Shown here piece by piece: positions 5,892 to 13,705 of a stretch of DNA of 14,244 bases. Origin of the DNA: Clostridia bacterium (GTDB lineage Bacteria > Bacillota_A > Clostridia > Oscillospirales > Acutalibacteraceae); the NCBI GenBank assembly GCA_017423885.1, contig JAFPCJ010000102.1, positions 1-14,244 of the forward strand, read 5' to 3'. Each line of letters opens with the position of its first letter. Within the stretch, counting starts at the first letter, position 1. Both the position numbers and the translations under genes were made by a program. The notes under the pieces are model-generated. The model saw nothing but the letters and a program-made list of their open reading frames with translations. It ran no database searches and was not told the origin of the DNA.

Positions 5892-7181
5892 TTAACTGTC
5901 TCCTTTTTTAGCAGTAAGCTCAAGTCGGCTTATTGCGCCGTTAGATATAACAGCAACCTCATCGGCTGAAATGACCGCAAGCTTTACAGCTCCAAAGCCG
6001 CACTCTGCACTGCTTATAAGCTTTCCTGTTCGGTCAAAAAGATATACCTTGGTGTCGCTTATACAATAAATATGATTTTTAGCCGCTACTATATCACTTA
6101 TAATACCGTTAAAATCAAATTCTGCCTGCTTTTGTCCTTTTTTCGAAAACAGAACTATCTTATTATCAGCCTGATTTGCCTTACGGTTAAAGGCGAGAAG
6201 CGTGCCGACCGAGGAGCTTCTTGCAATGGCGAGTGAGCGGTCAGACGAATAATCGGTACGCTCAAACTTCTTCCATGAAATAAAGCTGTAGGAGTTTTCC
6301 GTACAAACTGTTATTCCTGCCTTTTCCGATTCAAGACGGTAAATGGGACGGTCGACAAAATCGGCTGTAAAAATAGGATCGGCACTATCATAATCAAGTA
6401 TTAAAAGCTTGGAGCTTAAATGTCCGTCGGTCGCAAAGACCGTTGCTACCGCAAGCTTTTTACCGTCGGGAGAAAGTGCTGTAGCGATAACCGTTCCGGT
6501 TGCGGAATACCATTCGTATAAAAGGTGATCCTTTTTATCGTATACGCTTACGACCGAGGCATATTCGGTAGAACGGGTGGCAACTGCATAGCTTCCGTTG
6601 CGCGCTATAGCGGCAGTAAGAATATTAGTTTCAGTCTCGATCTCATTTACTGCACCCTCAAGGTTATATATGACCGCTTTAGATCCGTTCTGATCAAATA
6701 AAAACGCTCTTGTTTCGCTCGTTTTAAGTATCGGTGAAGCGTAGCCGTGAGAAAGTGACCATATTTTTTTGCCGCCTGAAGAAACGGCTTCAAGTTGGGA
6801 GTCGGTCAGCACATAAAAATAGTTGGATTTAGTGACAGTTTCCATCGCTTCGGTACCGTATAGCTCAATGGGAAAGCTTCCCTTTCCAAAAGTTGAGGTG
6901 AAATTACCGAGCGTTTCGGCTATACCCATCGGAAGAAGCGTCTGCAAAACGATAACGACTACCAATATCGCCGCCAAAGCCACTGCAAAGGTTCTCATTC
7001 TTTTGCGGCGAATGATCTTTTTGCCTGTAATCACGCGTACCTTCGCTTCGCTTTTTTCCGTTTCGCGTTTTTGAGGTTCTTCATCATCAAATTCTATCTT
7101 TATCTTTTCTTTTTTAGGTCTTGGGTGCTTAGAAGCGCTTGCACGCATTCTGTGCACCTTTCTTTTTTTGTAATCGGGCAT
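5892..7181 (-). CDS. DUF5711 family membrane-anchored beta-propeller-like protein
   Basis: A 429-residue protein. It has a strongly basic and charged cytoplasmic N-terminus (about residues 1-63, rich in K/R/E), a single membrane span at about 64-86 and a large C-terminal extracytoplasmic domain. That domain shows repeating short beta-strand units such as YAVATRSTEYASVVSVYD, KKLAVATVF, LLILDYD, and ISDTKVYLFDRTGKLIS, resembling blades of a WD40/PQQ-type propeller. The overall layout matches DUF5711 proteins of Clostridia. The function is unknown; a sensor or scaffold role at the cell surface is only a suggestion from the architecture. The ATG at 7181 is preceded by a G-rich AGGGGGGTGG ribosome binding site. 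It lies 21 bases after truA and abuts cvpA, its consistent partner here. Confidence 0.78.
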   Translation of the reverse strand: MPDYKKRKVHRMRASASKHPRPKKEKIKIEFDDEEPQKRETEKSEAKVRVITGKKIIRRKRMRTFAVALAAILVVVIVLQTLLPMGIAETLGNFTSTFGKGSFPIELYGTEAMETVTKSNYFYVLTDSQLEAVSSGGKKIWSLSHGYASPILKTSETRAFLFDQNGSKAVIYNLEGAVNEIETETNILTAAIARNGSYAVATRSTEYASVVSVYDKKDHLLYEWYSATGTVIATALSPDGKKLAVATVFATDGHLSSKLLILDYDSADPIFTADFVDRPIYRLESEKAGITVCTENSYSFISWKKFERTDYSSDRSLAIARSSSVGTLLAFNRKANQADNKIVLFSKKGQKQAEFDFNGIISDIVAAKNHIYCISDTKVYLFDRTGKLISSAECGFGAVKLAVISADEVAVISNGAISRLELTAKKGDS

Positions 7182-7202
7182 ATATATCCACCCCCCTAAA
7201 TA

Positions 7203-7937
7203 TCAATAGAAAACTTTATTTAAAAACAGTCCGTGCGCAGGAGCGGTCTCCCCCGCCGCGGCACGGTCGCGGCATTCGAAAATTTTCTCGGCACAATCCA
7301 CAGCAAGTCTGCCTTGAGATACTGCAAGTGCAGTACCCGTTATTATACGCACCATATTGTACAAAAAGCCGTCCGCCGAGACCGAAAGTGCAGGTAAGCC
7401 GCCATCTGTTATCATCTGACAGTCGCTCACTGTTCTGACGGTATCTGTAACGCTCTTACCCGATGAGCTGAAAGGCTCAAAATCATGAGTGCCCACAATC
7501 GTTTTGCAAAAATCATTCATTCGCTTTATATCAAGCTCTTTTTCAACACGCAATGCATATCGGGATAAAAAAGGATCGGTGATTCGGCTTTCGTAAAATC
7601 TGTAAACGTAATTTTTACCCTTGGCGCTGTACCGTGCATGAAAATCGGGTGCCACCTCTTGACAGTTTTTCACCGCAATGTCATTGGGCAAAACGGAGTT
7701 AAGTCCGCGAAGAAACGCTTCATCGGGAATATTATCCGCACAATCAAGATGACAGCAAAACTCTCTTGCATGAACGCCTGCATCGGTGCGGCTGCATCCC
7801 GTAAGAGCAGGCCGCTCGCCCAATATCCGCTCAAGAGAATCCTGCATTACCTGCTGAACGGTAAGAGCATTCTGCTGAACCTGCCAGCCGTGATAATCGG
7901 TGCCATCATAGGCTATCGTAAGCAACATTCGTTTCAT
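7203..7937 (-). CDS. truA: tRNA pseudouridine(38-40) synthase TruA
   Basis: A 244-residue enzyme that isomerises uridines 38-40 in the anticodon arm of tRNAs to pseudouridine. The N-terminus MLLTIAYDGTDYHGWQ is the TruA signature. GCSRTDAGVHA carries the catalytic aspartate D52, and GKNYVYRFY and FLYNMVRIITG supply conserved tRNA- and active-site-binding segments. The length is normal for the family (about 245-270). It starts at ATG 7937, 12 bases after the ecfT stop, with a G-rich AGGCGGTGGG sequence upstream. The order ecfA1-ecfA2-ecfT-truA is the same as in Bacillus subtilis and many other Firmicutes, where the block follows ribosomal protein genes; here it follows ruvB and a methyltransferase instead. 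Confidence 0.97.
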   Translation of the reverse strand: MKRMLLTIAYDGTDYHGWQVQQNALTVQQVMQDSLERILGERPALTGCSRTDAGVHAREFCCHLDCADNIPDEAFLRGLNSVLPNDIAVKNCQEVAPDFHARYSAKGKNYVYRFYESRITDPFLSRYALRVEKELDIKRMNDFCKTIVGTHDFEPFSSSGKSVTDTVRTVSDCQMITDGGLPALSVSADGFLYNMVRIITGTALAVSQGRLAVDCAEKIFECRDRAAAGETAPAHGLFLNKVFY

Positions 7938-7949
7938 TTGCCCACCGCC

Positions 7950-8756
7950 TTAAATCAGACCTGTCAGCAAGGAGCCTGCACAGACCGCTACGCAAATCAA
8001 AGAAGCCACAATGTCCTTTGCAGTAAGCTTTAACTGCTTCATACGCACTCTGCCCTCTCCGCCGTTATAGCAACGGCATTCCATAGCCTCTGCAAGCTCG
8101 TATGCGCGGCGAATCGCAGAAATCAACAAAGGTATAAGTATGGGAATAAGCGCACGTATTCTCTCAAGCAGCTTACCGTTTTCAAGGTCAGCTCCGCGAG
8201 CCTTTTGCGCATTCATTATCTTTTCGGTCTCCTCAACAAGAGTAGGAATGAAGCGCAGAGCTATAGTCATCATCATAGCAAGCGTATGCACCGCATTTTT
8301 AAGACCAATAAAGCGCAAGGGAGAAAGCAAACTTTCAATACCGTCAGTAAGATCGTTAGGTGTAGTGGTATAGGTAAGCAGAGAACTTAACAAAATGAGC
8401 AACATTATTCTTACGCCCATAAATGCAGCGCGGTAAAGTCCGCCCGTGGTTATCTTTATAAAGGAATACTCAAACAGAACACTTCCGCCGCTTGAATAAA
8501 AGATATTTATTGCCGCTGTAAATAAGAGTATCACCCATATAGCCTTTAGATTTTTAAGAAACATCTTTACGGGTATACGGCTGATAACGGCGGTAACTAA
8601 AAATAGGAGCGCAAACACTGCTATGCCTAAAAAACCGTCAACAATAAACAAAAATACAATAAGGGCAATAAGTGCTAAAAGCTTTACACGCGGGTCAAGA
8701 CGGTGCAAACAAGAATTCCCCTCAACATACTGACCAAAGGTTATATCCTTAAGCAT
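7950..8756 (-). CDS. ecfT: Energy-coupling factor transporter membrane subunit EcfT
   Basis: A 268-residue membrane subunit of the ECF transporter core, which links the two EcfA ATPases to exchangeable vitamin-binding S components. It opens with the family's G-x-Y motif and HRLDPRVKLL segment before the first spans. There are about five or six hydrophobic spans with the last at the C-terminus. The long cytoplasmic coupling-helix region holds the first coupling motif KARGAD (185-190) and the second AMECRCY (224-230). In the second motif the arginine R228 is kept, but its neighbours are cysteines where alanine and glycine are common. The ATG at 8756 overlaps the end of ecfA2 by 8 bases, with GGAGGG upstream inside ecfA2, so translation is coupled. 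No S component lies in the window, as expected for a group II ECF system with a shared energising module. Confidence 0.95.
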   Translation of the reverse strand: MLKDITFGQYVEGNSCLHRLDPRVKLLALIALIVFLFIVDGFLGIAVFALLFLVTAVISRIPVKMFLKNLKAIWVILLFTAAINIFYSSGGSVLFEYSFIKITTGGLYRAAFMGVRIMLLILLSSLLTYTTTPNDLTDGIESLLSPLRFIGLKNAVHTLAMMMTIALRFIPTLVEETEKIMNAQKARGADLENGKLLERIRALIPILIPLLISAIRRAYELAEAMECRCYNGGEGRVRMKQLKLTAKDIVASLICVAVCAGSLLTGLI

Positions 8757-9615
8757 TGCCGTTACCCTCCTTTACGAAGGTCAAATACTCAACCGCATCC
8801 TCTACTGTAAAAATATCGGCAGGGACATCTATACCGCGTGAGCGTATCTTTTCAAACACCTGTGTAACTATCGGAACATCAAGTCCCGCACTACGAAGCA
8901 CCTCGGGACGTGAAAATACCTTTTTCGTATCGTCAAACATCAGAAGCTTACCGTCATTCATTACTATAAGACGGTCGGCAAGCATTGCCATATCCTCCAT
9001 GTTATGAGAGATGATAATAACGGTAGCGCCGCTCGAATTGCGGTAATCTCTTATCATTTTCACAACATCTGCCCTGCCTTTAGGGTCAAGTCCCGCTATC
9101 GGCTCATCAAGGATAAGAACCTTTGGGCGCATAGCCATAACGCCTGCAATGGCAACTCGGCGCTTTTCACCGCCCGAAAGCTCAAATGGCGAGCGCTCAT
9201 AGTATTCCTCGGGGATGCCGATAAGCTCGCATATCTCGGTGACGCTTTTTTTAAGTTCATCCCCCGAAAGTCCCATATTTTTAGGACCGAACGCAATATC
9301 GGAAAAAACCGTTTCCTCAAAAAGCTGATATTCGGGGTACTGAAAAACAAGACCCACCTGAAAGCGAACATTCTTTATTTTTTTCGGATTTTCCCAGATA
9401 TCCCTGTCCTCAAACAGCACCTTACCGTCGGTCGGCTTCAAAAGACCGTTAAGCTGTTGTACAAGGGTGGATTTACCCGAACCCGTATGTCCAATGATAC
9501 CTACTATCTCACCGCTTTCTATGCCAAAGGAAACATCGCTTACGGCATCATGAGTAAACATATTACCCGAGCCGTAGCTATAGGTGAGAGAGCGTACCTC
9601 AAGAATATATGACAA
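8749..9615 (-). CDS. ecfA2: Energy-coupling factor transporter ATPase EcfA2
   Basis: A 288-residue ABC ATPase, the second of the pair that powers ECF vitamin and metal uptake. It has Walker A GHTGSGKST (42-50), Q-loop Q92 in FQYPEYQLF, signature LSGGE (146-150), Walker B VLILDE (166-171) and switch histidine H204. The C-terminal extension after about residue 215 includes the RPEVLRSAGLDVP segment typical of EcfA proteins. The start is TTG at 9615, directly after the TGA of ecfA1, with GGAGG at 9624-9628. The next in-frame ATG (residue 19) would remove the first beta strand. It is assigned EcfA2 by gene order and by the FQYPEYQLFEETV Q-loop segment, in contrast to the NPDNQ form in the preceding gene. 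Confidence 0.95.
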   Translation of the reverse strand: MSYILEVRSLTYSYGSGNMFTHDAVSDVSFGIESGEIVGIIGHTGSGKSTLVQQLNGLLKPTDGKVLFEDRDIWENPKKIKNVRFQVGLVFQYPEYQLFEETVFSDIAFGPKNMGLSGDELKKSVTEICELIGIPEEYYERSPFELSGGEKRRVAIAGVMAMRPKVLILDEPIAGLDPKGRADVVKMIRDYRNSSGATVIIISHNMEDMAMLADRLIVMNDGKLLMFDDTKKVFSRPEVLRSAGLDVPIVTQVFEKIRSRGIDVPADIFTVEDAVEYLTFVKEGNGNA

Positions 9616-10467
9616 TCAGTTTTCCTCCAAATCAAACGCGCTGATAATAGCCTGCGCAGTATCTTCTACCGACAATACATCGGTTGGGACAAGACTGTTC
9701 TTTTCACGCAGTCTGAACAGCAACTCGGTGGTCTGCGGAACATCGAGACCTACAGATTTCAATAGTTTAATATCGTTAAATACCGTTTTAGGAGTTCCGT
9801 CGGAAATAATCTTACCGTCATTCATGACAAGTACTCTGTCGGCAAGCTCGGCTTCCTCCATAAAATGGGTTATAAGAACTACCGTTTTCCCCTTTTCACG
9901 GTTAAGACGAACTACCGTATCGATTATTTCGCGTCTTCCCTTGGGGTCAAGCATGGCGGTAGGCTCATCAAGAACTATACATTCGGGCTGCATTGCTATA
10001 ATTCCTGCAATGGCAATGCGTTGCTTTTGTCCGCCCGAAAGATGATGCGGGGTAGATTTTCGGAATTCATACATTCCAACCGCCTTCAGCGCTTCGTCAA
10101 CCCTCATGCGGGTCTGCTCGGGCTTAAGACCGAGATTTTCGGGACCAAAAGCCACATCCTCCTCAACTATTGAGGCCACAAGCTGATTATCGGGGTTTTG
10201 GAAAACCATTCCTACCCGTCTTTTTATTTCTATCTCCCGCTCTTCATCGCGAGTGTTTATACCGTCAACCAGAACATCACCCGTTTCGGGCTTATAAAGT
10301 CCGTTAAGAAGCTTTGCAAGCGTAGATTTTCCCGAGCCGTTATGCCCGAGTATTACAGTAAAGCTTCCGCGTTCAATGTCAAGGTTAAAATCGCGTATTA
10401 CGGTATTGACCTTATCGCCGTCGGTATACTCAAAGGTTACATTCTTTACCTCAATATGCTTATCCAT
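9616..10467 (-). CDS. ecfA1: Energy-coupling factor transporter ATPase EcfA1
   Basis: A 283-residue ABC ATPase forming a heterodimer with EcfA2 on EcfT. It has Walker A GHNGSGKST (41-49), Q-loop Q90 in FQNPDNQ, signature LSGGQ (143-147), Walker B with catalytic E168, and switch histidine H201. The C-terminal domain contains KSVGLDVPQTTEL, like its partner. The frame can be opened six codons earlier at a TTG (10485), but that codon has no ribosome binding site. ATG 10467 starts MDKHIEVKNVTFEY, the usual N-terminus, two bases after the methyltransferase stop. A GGAAG lies about 11 bases upstream, weaker than the sites at the neighbouring genes, so coupling to the upstream gene is likely. Confidence 0.95.
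   Translation of the reverse strand: MDKHIEVKNVTFEYTDGDKVNTVIRDFNLDIERGSFTVILGHNGSGKSTLAKLLNGLYKPETGDVLVDGINTRDEEREIEIKRRVGMVFQNPDNQLVASIVEEDVAFGPENLGLKPEQTRMRVDEALKAVGMYEFRKSTPHHLSGGQKQRIAIAGIIAMQPECIVLDEPTAMLDPKGRREIIDTVVRLNREKGKTVVLITHFMEEAELADRVLVMNDGKIISDGTPKTVFNDIKLLKSVGLDVPQTTELLFRLREKNSLVPTDVLSVEDTAQAIISAFDLEEN
9624..9628 (-). promoter_or_regulatory. Ribosome binding site supporting the TTG start of ecfA2
   Basis: GGAGG on the - strand lies 8 bases before the TTG at 9615, inside the end of ecfA1. This spacing supports the unusual start codon. Confidence 0.75.
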
Positions 10468-10469
10468 TA

Positions 10470-11333
10470 TCAGTCTTTCTTCCAAATAGTTGTGTTGCCG
10501 CAGGGCAGAACGATATCACGCTTGGTGACCTTAAGGCCGATCTCATCGGTATATACACTACCCTTGCCAAAGGCTATATGCTGACGCACCATATAGTTTA
10601 GTATCGTAGGCGAAAGTCCGCCTGTGTATGAATTAAGGAATACAAATTCGGCGTTATCGGAAAGTATTTTTCCGGTTTCGCAAAGCAGTTCTGAAAGCTG
10701 TTGTTCAAGCTTCCATACTTCACCGTTCGGTCCTCTGCCGTAGGACGGCGGATCCATAATAACGGCATCATATTTATTGCCGCGGCGTATCTCTCTTTTG
10801 ATGAATTTCATGCAGTCATCCACAAGCCAACGCACGGGGCGGTCGGCAAGACCGCTTGCATTTGCATTTTCCTTCGCCCAAAGCACCATGCCTTTTGAAG
10901 CATCAACATGGGTGACCTTTGCACCTGCCTTAAGGCAAGCAATGGTAGCGGCGCCCGTATATCCGAACAGATTGAGCACCGAAAGCTCCCTGCCGCTTTT
11001 TTCTATAAGCTCGCGTGCAAGCGTCCAGTTGACCGCCTGCTCGGGGAAAAGACCCGTATGCTTAAAGCCCATCGGTTTTAATCTGAAGGTAAGCTCCTCG
11101 TAGCCGATGCTCCATACATCGGGCACCTTTTTGAGTGTCTCCCAATATCCGCCACCCGAATTTGAACGGTGGTACACCGCATGAGCGCTTTTCCATCTGT
11201 CATCGCGATGCCCCTCGTTCCAAATGACCTGCGGATCGGGACGGATAAGAATTATATCGCCCCATCTTTCAAGGCGCTCACCGTTATCGGCATCTATAAG
11301 CTCATAATCAAAGAAGTTTTTTACTTCACGCAA
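10470..11333 (-). CDS. Class I SAM-dependent methyltransferase, RlmI/RlmK-like (COG1092 type)
   Basis: A 287-residue Rossmann-fold methyltransferase. Motif I is VLNLFGYTGAAT (119-130), the acidic ribose-binding residue is in HVDAS (142-146), motif III is around D172, and the catalytic motif is DPPSYG (194-199). Together these match the 23S rRNA cytosine-5 methyltransferase-like family. The N-terminal PUA domain of full-length RlmI is absent. The preceding about 100 residues instead form a shorter N-terminal region with W/Y-rich segments and the FPEQAVNW motif. rRNA methylation is therefore the family expectation and not proven; the RNA target is unknown. The start is TTG at 11333 with AAGGAAG at 11343-11349. 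An ATG a few bases upstream is immediately followed by TAA and cannot be the start. It lies 26 bases after ruvB and 2 bases before the ecfA1 ATG. Confidence 0.87.
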   Translation of the reverse strand: MREVKNFFDYELIDADNGERLERWGDIILIRPDPQVIWNEGHRDDRWKSAHAVYHRSNSGGGYWETLKKVPDVWSIGYEELTFRLKPMGFKHTGLFPEQAVNWTLARELIEKSGRELSVLNLFGYTGAATIACLKAGAKVTHVDASKGMVLWAKENANASGLADRPVRWLVDDCMKFIKREIRRGNKYDAVIMDPPSYGRGPNGEVWKLEQQLSELLCETGKILSDNAEFVFLNSYTGGLSPTILNYMVRQHIAFGKGSVYTDEIGLKVTKRDIVLPCGNTTIWKKD

Positions 11334-11342
11334 AATTACATA

Positions 11343-11349
11343 CTTCCTT
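11343..11349 (-). promoter_or_regulatory. Ribosome binding site supporting the TTG start of the methyltransferase
   Basis: AAGGAAG on the - strand lies 9 bases before TTG 11333. An ATG in the spacer is followed at once by TAA, so the TTG is the workable start. Confidence 0.65.
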
Positions 11350-11359
11350 TATTTTTTTA

Positions 11360-12397
11360 TCAAAACATAGTCTGTTGAGCAGAATTAGGTTGTATCCCTA
11401 AATGCTCATAGCCCAAGGGTGTTACGCATCTGCCGCGCGGAGTACGCGCCAAAAAGCCTATCTGCATAAGATACGGCTCATACACATCCTCAATGGTGAT
11501 CGCCTCTTCGCCTACTGCCGCAGCCAAGGTCTCAAGACCGACAGGACCGCCGCCGTAGGTGGTTATAATGGTTGTAAGCATACGGCGGTCAAACTCATCA
11601 AGACCTAATTCGTCGATCTCAAAGCGTTCAAGCGCCTTATGTGCGACATCAAGGGTGATCACACCGTCAAACTCGACCTGCGCAATATCACGCACACGGC
11701 GAAGCAGGCGGTTAGCTATACGCGGTGTACCTCTCGAGCGCGAGGCAATCTCCAAAGCGCCCTCGCGGTCTATCCCGATACCGAGGATGCCTGCCGAGCG
11801 GGTTATGATCCTGCCAAGCTCCTCGGGGCTGTACAGCTCAAGACGCAGCAATACGCCGAAGCGGTCACGAAGCGGAGCAGTAAGCTGACCCGAGCGCGTA
11901 GTAGCGCCTACAAGCGTAAAATGCGGAACATCAAGTCTTATTGAGCGCGCCGAGGGACCTTTTCCGAGAATTATATCAAGCGAAAAATCTTCCATAGCAG
12001 GATAAAGTATCTCCTCAATGTTGCGCGAAAGACGGTGTATCTCATCGATAAAAAGCACATCTCCCTCATTAAGCGAGGTCAGAATAGCCACAAGGTCCCC
12101 TTGCTTTTCAATGGCGGGACCCGATGTAACACGGAGGTTTACCCCCATTTCATGTGCTATAATGCCTGAAAGAGTGGTCTTACCGAGTCCCGGCGGTCCG
12201 TAAAGCAGGACATGATCGAGCGATTCATGCCTTTTAAGCGCGGCTTTAATATATATGCTCAAATTATCCTTGGCTTTTTCCTGACCGATATAGTCATCAA
12301 GCGTTTTGGGACGCAAGGATAACTCTGTATCAACATCTGCACGCGAATATTCGGGAGAGACTATTCGATTTTCAAAATCCATCTCATTTTCAATCAT
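11360..12397 (-). CDS. ruvB: Holliday junction branch migration DNA helicase RuvB
   Basis: A 345-residue AAA+ motor that pumps DNA through the RuvA-bound Holliday junction. It has Walker [10 protein letters not shown] (67-75), Walker B VLFIDE (114-119), sensor 1 GATTR (164-168) and the arginine-finger region RDRFG (177-181). The C-terminal winged helix includes [16 protein letters not shown] and FLARTPRGR, which contact DNA. The full length and N-terminal [12 protein letters not shown] segment match the family. The start is ATG 12397, three bases after the ruvA stop, with AAGGGGG upstream within the last ruvA codons. It lies in the order ruvC-ruvA-ruvB. A short gap of 26 bases separates it from the methyltransferase, with no hairpin terminator. 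Confidence 0.98.
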   Translation of the reverse strand: MIENEMDFENRIVSPEYSRADVDTELSLRPKTLDDYIGQEKAKDNLSIYIKAALKRHESLDHVLLYGPPGLGKTTLSGIIAHEMGVNLRVTSGPAIEKQGDLVAILTSLNEGDVLFIDEIHRLSRNIEEILYPAMEDFSLDIILGKGPSARSIRLDVPHFTLVGATTRSGQLTAPLRDRFGVLLRLELYSPEELGRIITRSAGILGIGIDREGALEIASRSRGTPRIANRLLRRVRDIAQVEFDGVITLDVAHKALERFEIDELGLDEFDRRMLTTIITTYGGGPVGLETLAAAVGEEAITIEDVYEPYLMQIGFLARTPRGRCVTPLGYEHLGIQPNSAQQTMF

Positions 12398-12400
12398 TTA

Positions 12401-13006
12401 TTACAGCCCCCTTGCAAGAGATTTTAAAGCAAGCTTAATAAGCTCCTCGGGAGAAAGTGCGGGATCGTGCTTGCCGACCGCCATTGCCGCTTCGCTTTGG
12501 GTATATCCGAGCGAAGTAAGTGCTTCTATAGCCTCGGAAGCGTTGGTGTTCTTGGTTGCATTTCCAACCGAAACCACTTCTGCAAGTCCGTTATCGCTTG
12601 CCAAAGCGCCGACCTTATCCTTCAGTTCAAGCACGATTCTTTGAGCAAGCTTTGAGCCTACGCCTGAAGCCGCGGTAAGAGAACGCGAGTCACCGCTTGC
12701 TATACAAAGCAAAAGACGGTCACTCGTAAACTGCGAAAGTAAAGCAAGACCGATTTTTGCGCCTACGCCGCTTACAGTAGTTATAAGCTTGAATGCTTCC
12801 ATTTCTCCGCGCGAGAGAAAACCGTAAAGATCGAAAGCATCCTCGCGCACCGAAAGATGGGTATATAAAAATACTTCGTTGCCTAAAGGCGGCAAAGCCG
12901 CAGAGGTCACAGCGGTAATAAAACAACGCATGCCTACTCCTGCACACTCAACAACTGCACAAGTATTATCCTTATCTATAAGCTTTCCTCTTAACGATGC
13001 AATCAT
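12401..13006 (-). CDS. ruvA: Holliday junction DNA helicase subunit RuvA
   Basis: A 201-residue junction-recognition subunit that tetramerises on four-way DNA and loads RuvB. The N-terminal OB fold begins MIASLRGKLID. Two helix-hairpin-helix units follow, SGVGAKIGLALLSQF and SGVGSKLAQRIVLELK. After a flexible linker the C-terminal RuvB-binding three-helix domain contains EAIEALTSLGYTQSEA. The open frame extends 20 codons further upstream, but the added residues overlap ruvC and do not resemble RuvA. ATG 13006 has AGGAG at 8 bases and overlaps the ruvC TGA in an ATGA arrangement, giving the standard length. Confidence 0.97.
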   Translation of the reverse strand: MIASLRGKLIDKDNTCAVVECAGVGMRCFITAVTSAALPPLGNEVFLYTHLSVREDAFDLYGFLSRGEMEAFKLITTVSGVGAKIGLALLSQFTSDRLLLCIASGDSRSLTAASGVGSKLAQRIVLELKDKVGALASDNGLAEVVSVGNATKNTNASEAIEALTSLGYTQSEAAMAVGKHDPALSPEELIKLALKSLARGL

Positions 13007-13512
13007 TTTCTTTTCTCCTGCGAATATAATTTTCCTATCGTATTCCCTGCCGAATGACCGTGGCACACAGCCAAAGCCAACGCATCTGCGGTATCGTCAG
13101 GCTTTGGAACTGCCTTTAAGGACAAAAAACTTTTGATCATTTCCATAACCTGATGCTTTTCAGCCTTGCCGTAGCCTGTAATGGCAGATTTTACCTGAAG
13201 CGGAGTATACTCATATATTTCAACCCCGCGCATTTTTGCCGCAAGTAATATTACTCCGCGTGCCTGCGCCACATCAATAGCGGGAGTAGTGTTGGTATTA
13301 AAATAAAGCTTTTCGATCGAAAGATGATCGGGCTTGTACTTATCTATAATGGTGAGCATGTCCTCAAAGATAGATTGAAGGCGGTCGGCAAAAGGTGTGT
13401 GTGCGGTAGTTGTAATAGCACCGTAGCCTACCGTTTTAAAACGCAGACCGTCAAAGTCAACTATGCCGTAGCCGACTATCGCATACCCCGGATCAATACC
13501 CAAAATCCGCAA
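13003..13512 (-). CDS. ruvC: Crossover junction endodeoxyribonuclease RuvC
   Basis: A 169-residue resolvase that cuts Holliday junctions symmetrically. It has the RNase H-like fold with acidic residues D7 (GIDPG), E67 (LSIEKLYF), D140 and D143 (KPDDTADALA), matching the four catalytic carboxylates of E. coli RuvC. The longest frame begins 14 codons earlier at a TTG (13554), but that region overlaps the promoter -10 and is A/T-rich. The chosen TTG at 13512 gives MRILGIDPGYAIVGYG, the family N-terminus, and has GGGGGTG seven bases upstream. It is the first gene of the long - strand run. Confidence 0.97.
   Translation of the reverse strand: MRILGIDPGYAIVGYGIVDFDGLRFKTVGYGAITTTAHTPFADRLQSIFEDMLTIIDKYKPDHLSIEKLYFNTNTTPAIDVAQARGVILLAAKMRGVEIYEYTPLQVKSAITGYGKAEKHQVMEMIKSFLSLKAVPKPDDTADALALAVCHGHSAGNTIGKLYSQEKRK
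13015..13019 (-). promoter_or_regulatory. Ribosome binding site setting the RuvA start
   Basis: AGGAG on the - strand lies 8 bases before ATG 13006, within the last codons of ruvC. It supports the 201-residue form over the longer frame. Confidence 0.8.
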
Positions 13513-13519
13513 AGATATA

Positions 13520-13526
13520 CACCCCC
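13520..13526 (-). promoter_or_regulatory. Ribosome binding site setting the RuvC start
   Basis: GGGGGTG on the - strand lies 7 bases before TTG 13512. The in-frame TTG at 13554 has no such motif. Confidence 0.7.
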
Positions 13527-13542
13527 AATATATATTTAATAT

Positions 13543-13571
13543 ATTATAGCACAAATATATATTAACGGCAA
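13543..13571 (-). promoter_or_regulatory. Sigma-A promoter in front of ruvC
   Basis: On the - strand, TTGCCG (13571-13566; 4 of 6 consensus matches) is followed after 17 bases by a perfect TATAAT (13548-13543), with TGC directly before it as an extended -10. The start of transcription would fall near 13536, about 24 bases before the RuvC start codon. It could drive the whole ruvC-to-clp run. Confidence 0.8.
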
Positions 13572-13654
13572 CATTTTTTTAAGAATTTACACTTAAGTTT
13601 TTAATCAAATATTGCAACGATTGCCTGTCAAGTTACCCGACCGCCGAAAAATGC

Positions 13655-13679
13655 AAAAAAGGGACGGATGATCCGTCCC
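13655..13679 (-). terminator. Intrinsic terminator of the sugar isomerase gene
   Basis: Read on the - strand, GGGACGG and CCGTCCC form a 7-bp G/C-rich stem with a 5-base loop, extendable by A-T pairs, followed directly by six T residues (13660-13655). It lies 27 bases past the isomerase stop and separates that gene from the ruvC promoter. Confidence 0.92.
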
Positions 13680-13705
13680 ATACAGATATAATTTTTTATA
13701 CTCGG

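Noticed and set aside
9004..9612. A 202-codon open frame on the + strand antisense to ecfA2
   Set aside because: It overlaps a gene with all ABC ATPase motifs and shows no recognisable domain; it is a shadow frame.
13007..13066. Longer RuvA starting at 13066
   Set aside because: The extra 20 residues lie within ruvC and are unlike RuvA; ATG 13006 has AGGAG at 8 bases and gives the family N-terminus.
13513..13542. Riboswitch or leader RNA upstream of ruvC
   Set aside because: Only about 24 bases separate the predicted transcription start from the start codon, too short for a riboswitch.
13513..13554. Longer RuvC starting at 13554
   Set aside because: The extension overlaps the TATAAT promoter element and the expected transcription start; TTG 13512 begins the family motif and has its own binding site.
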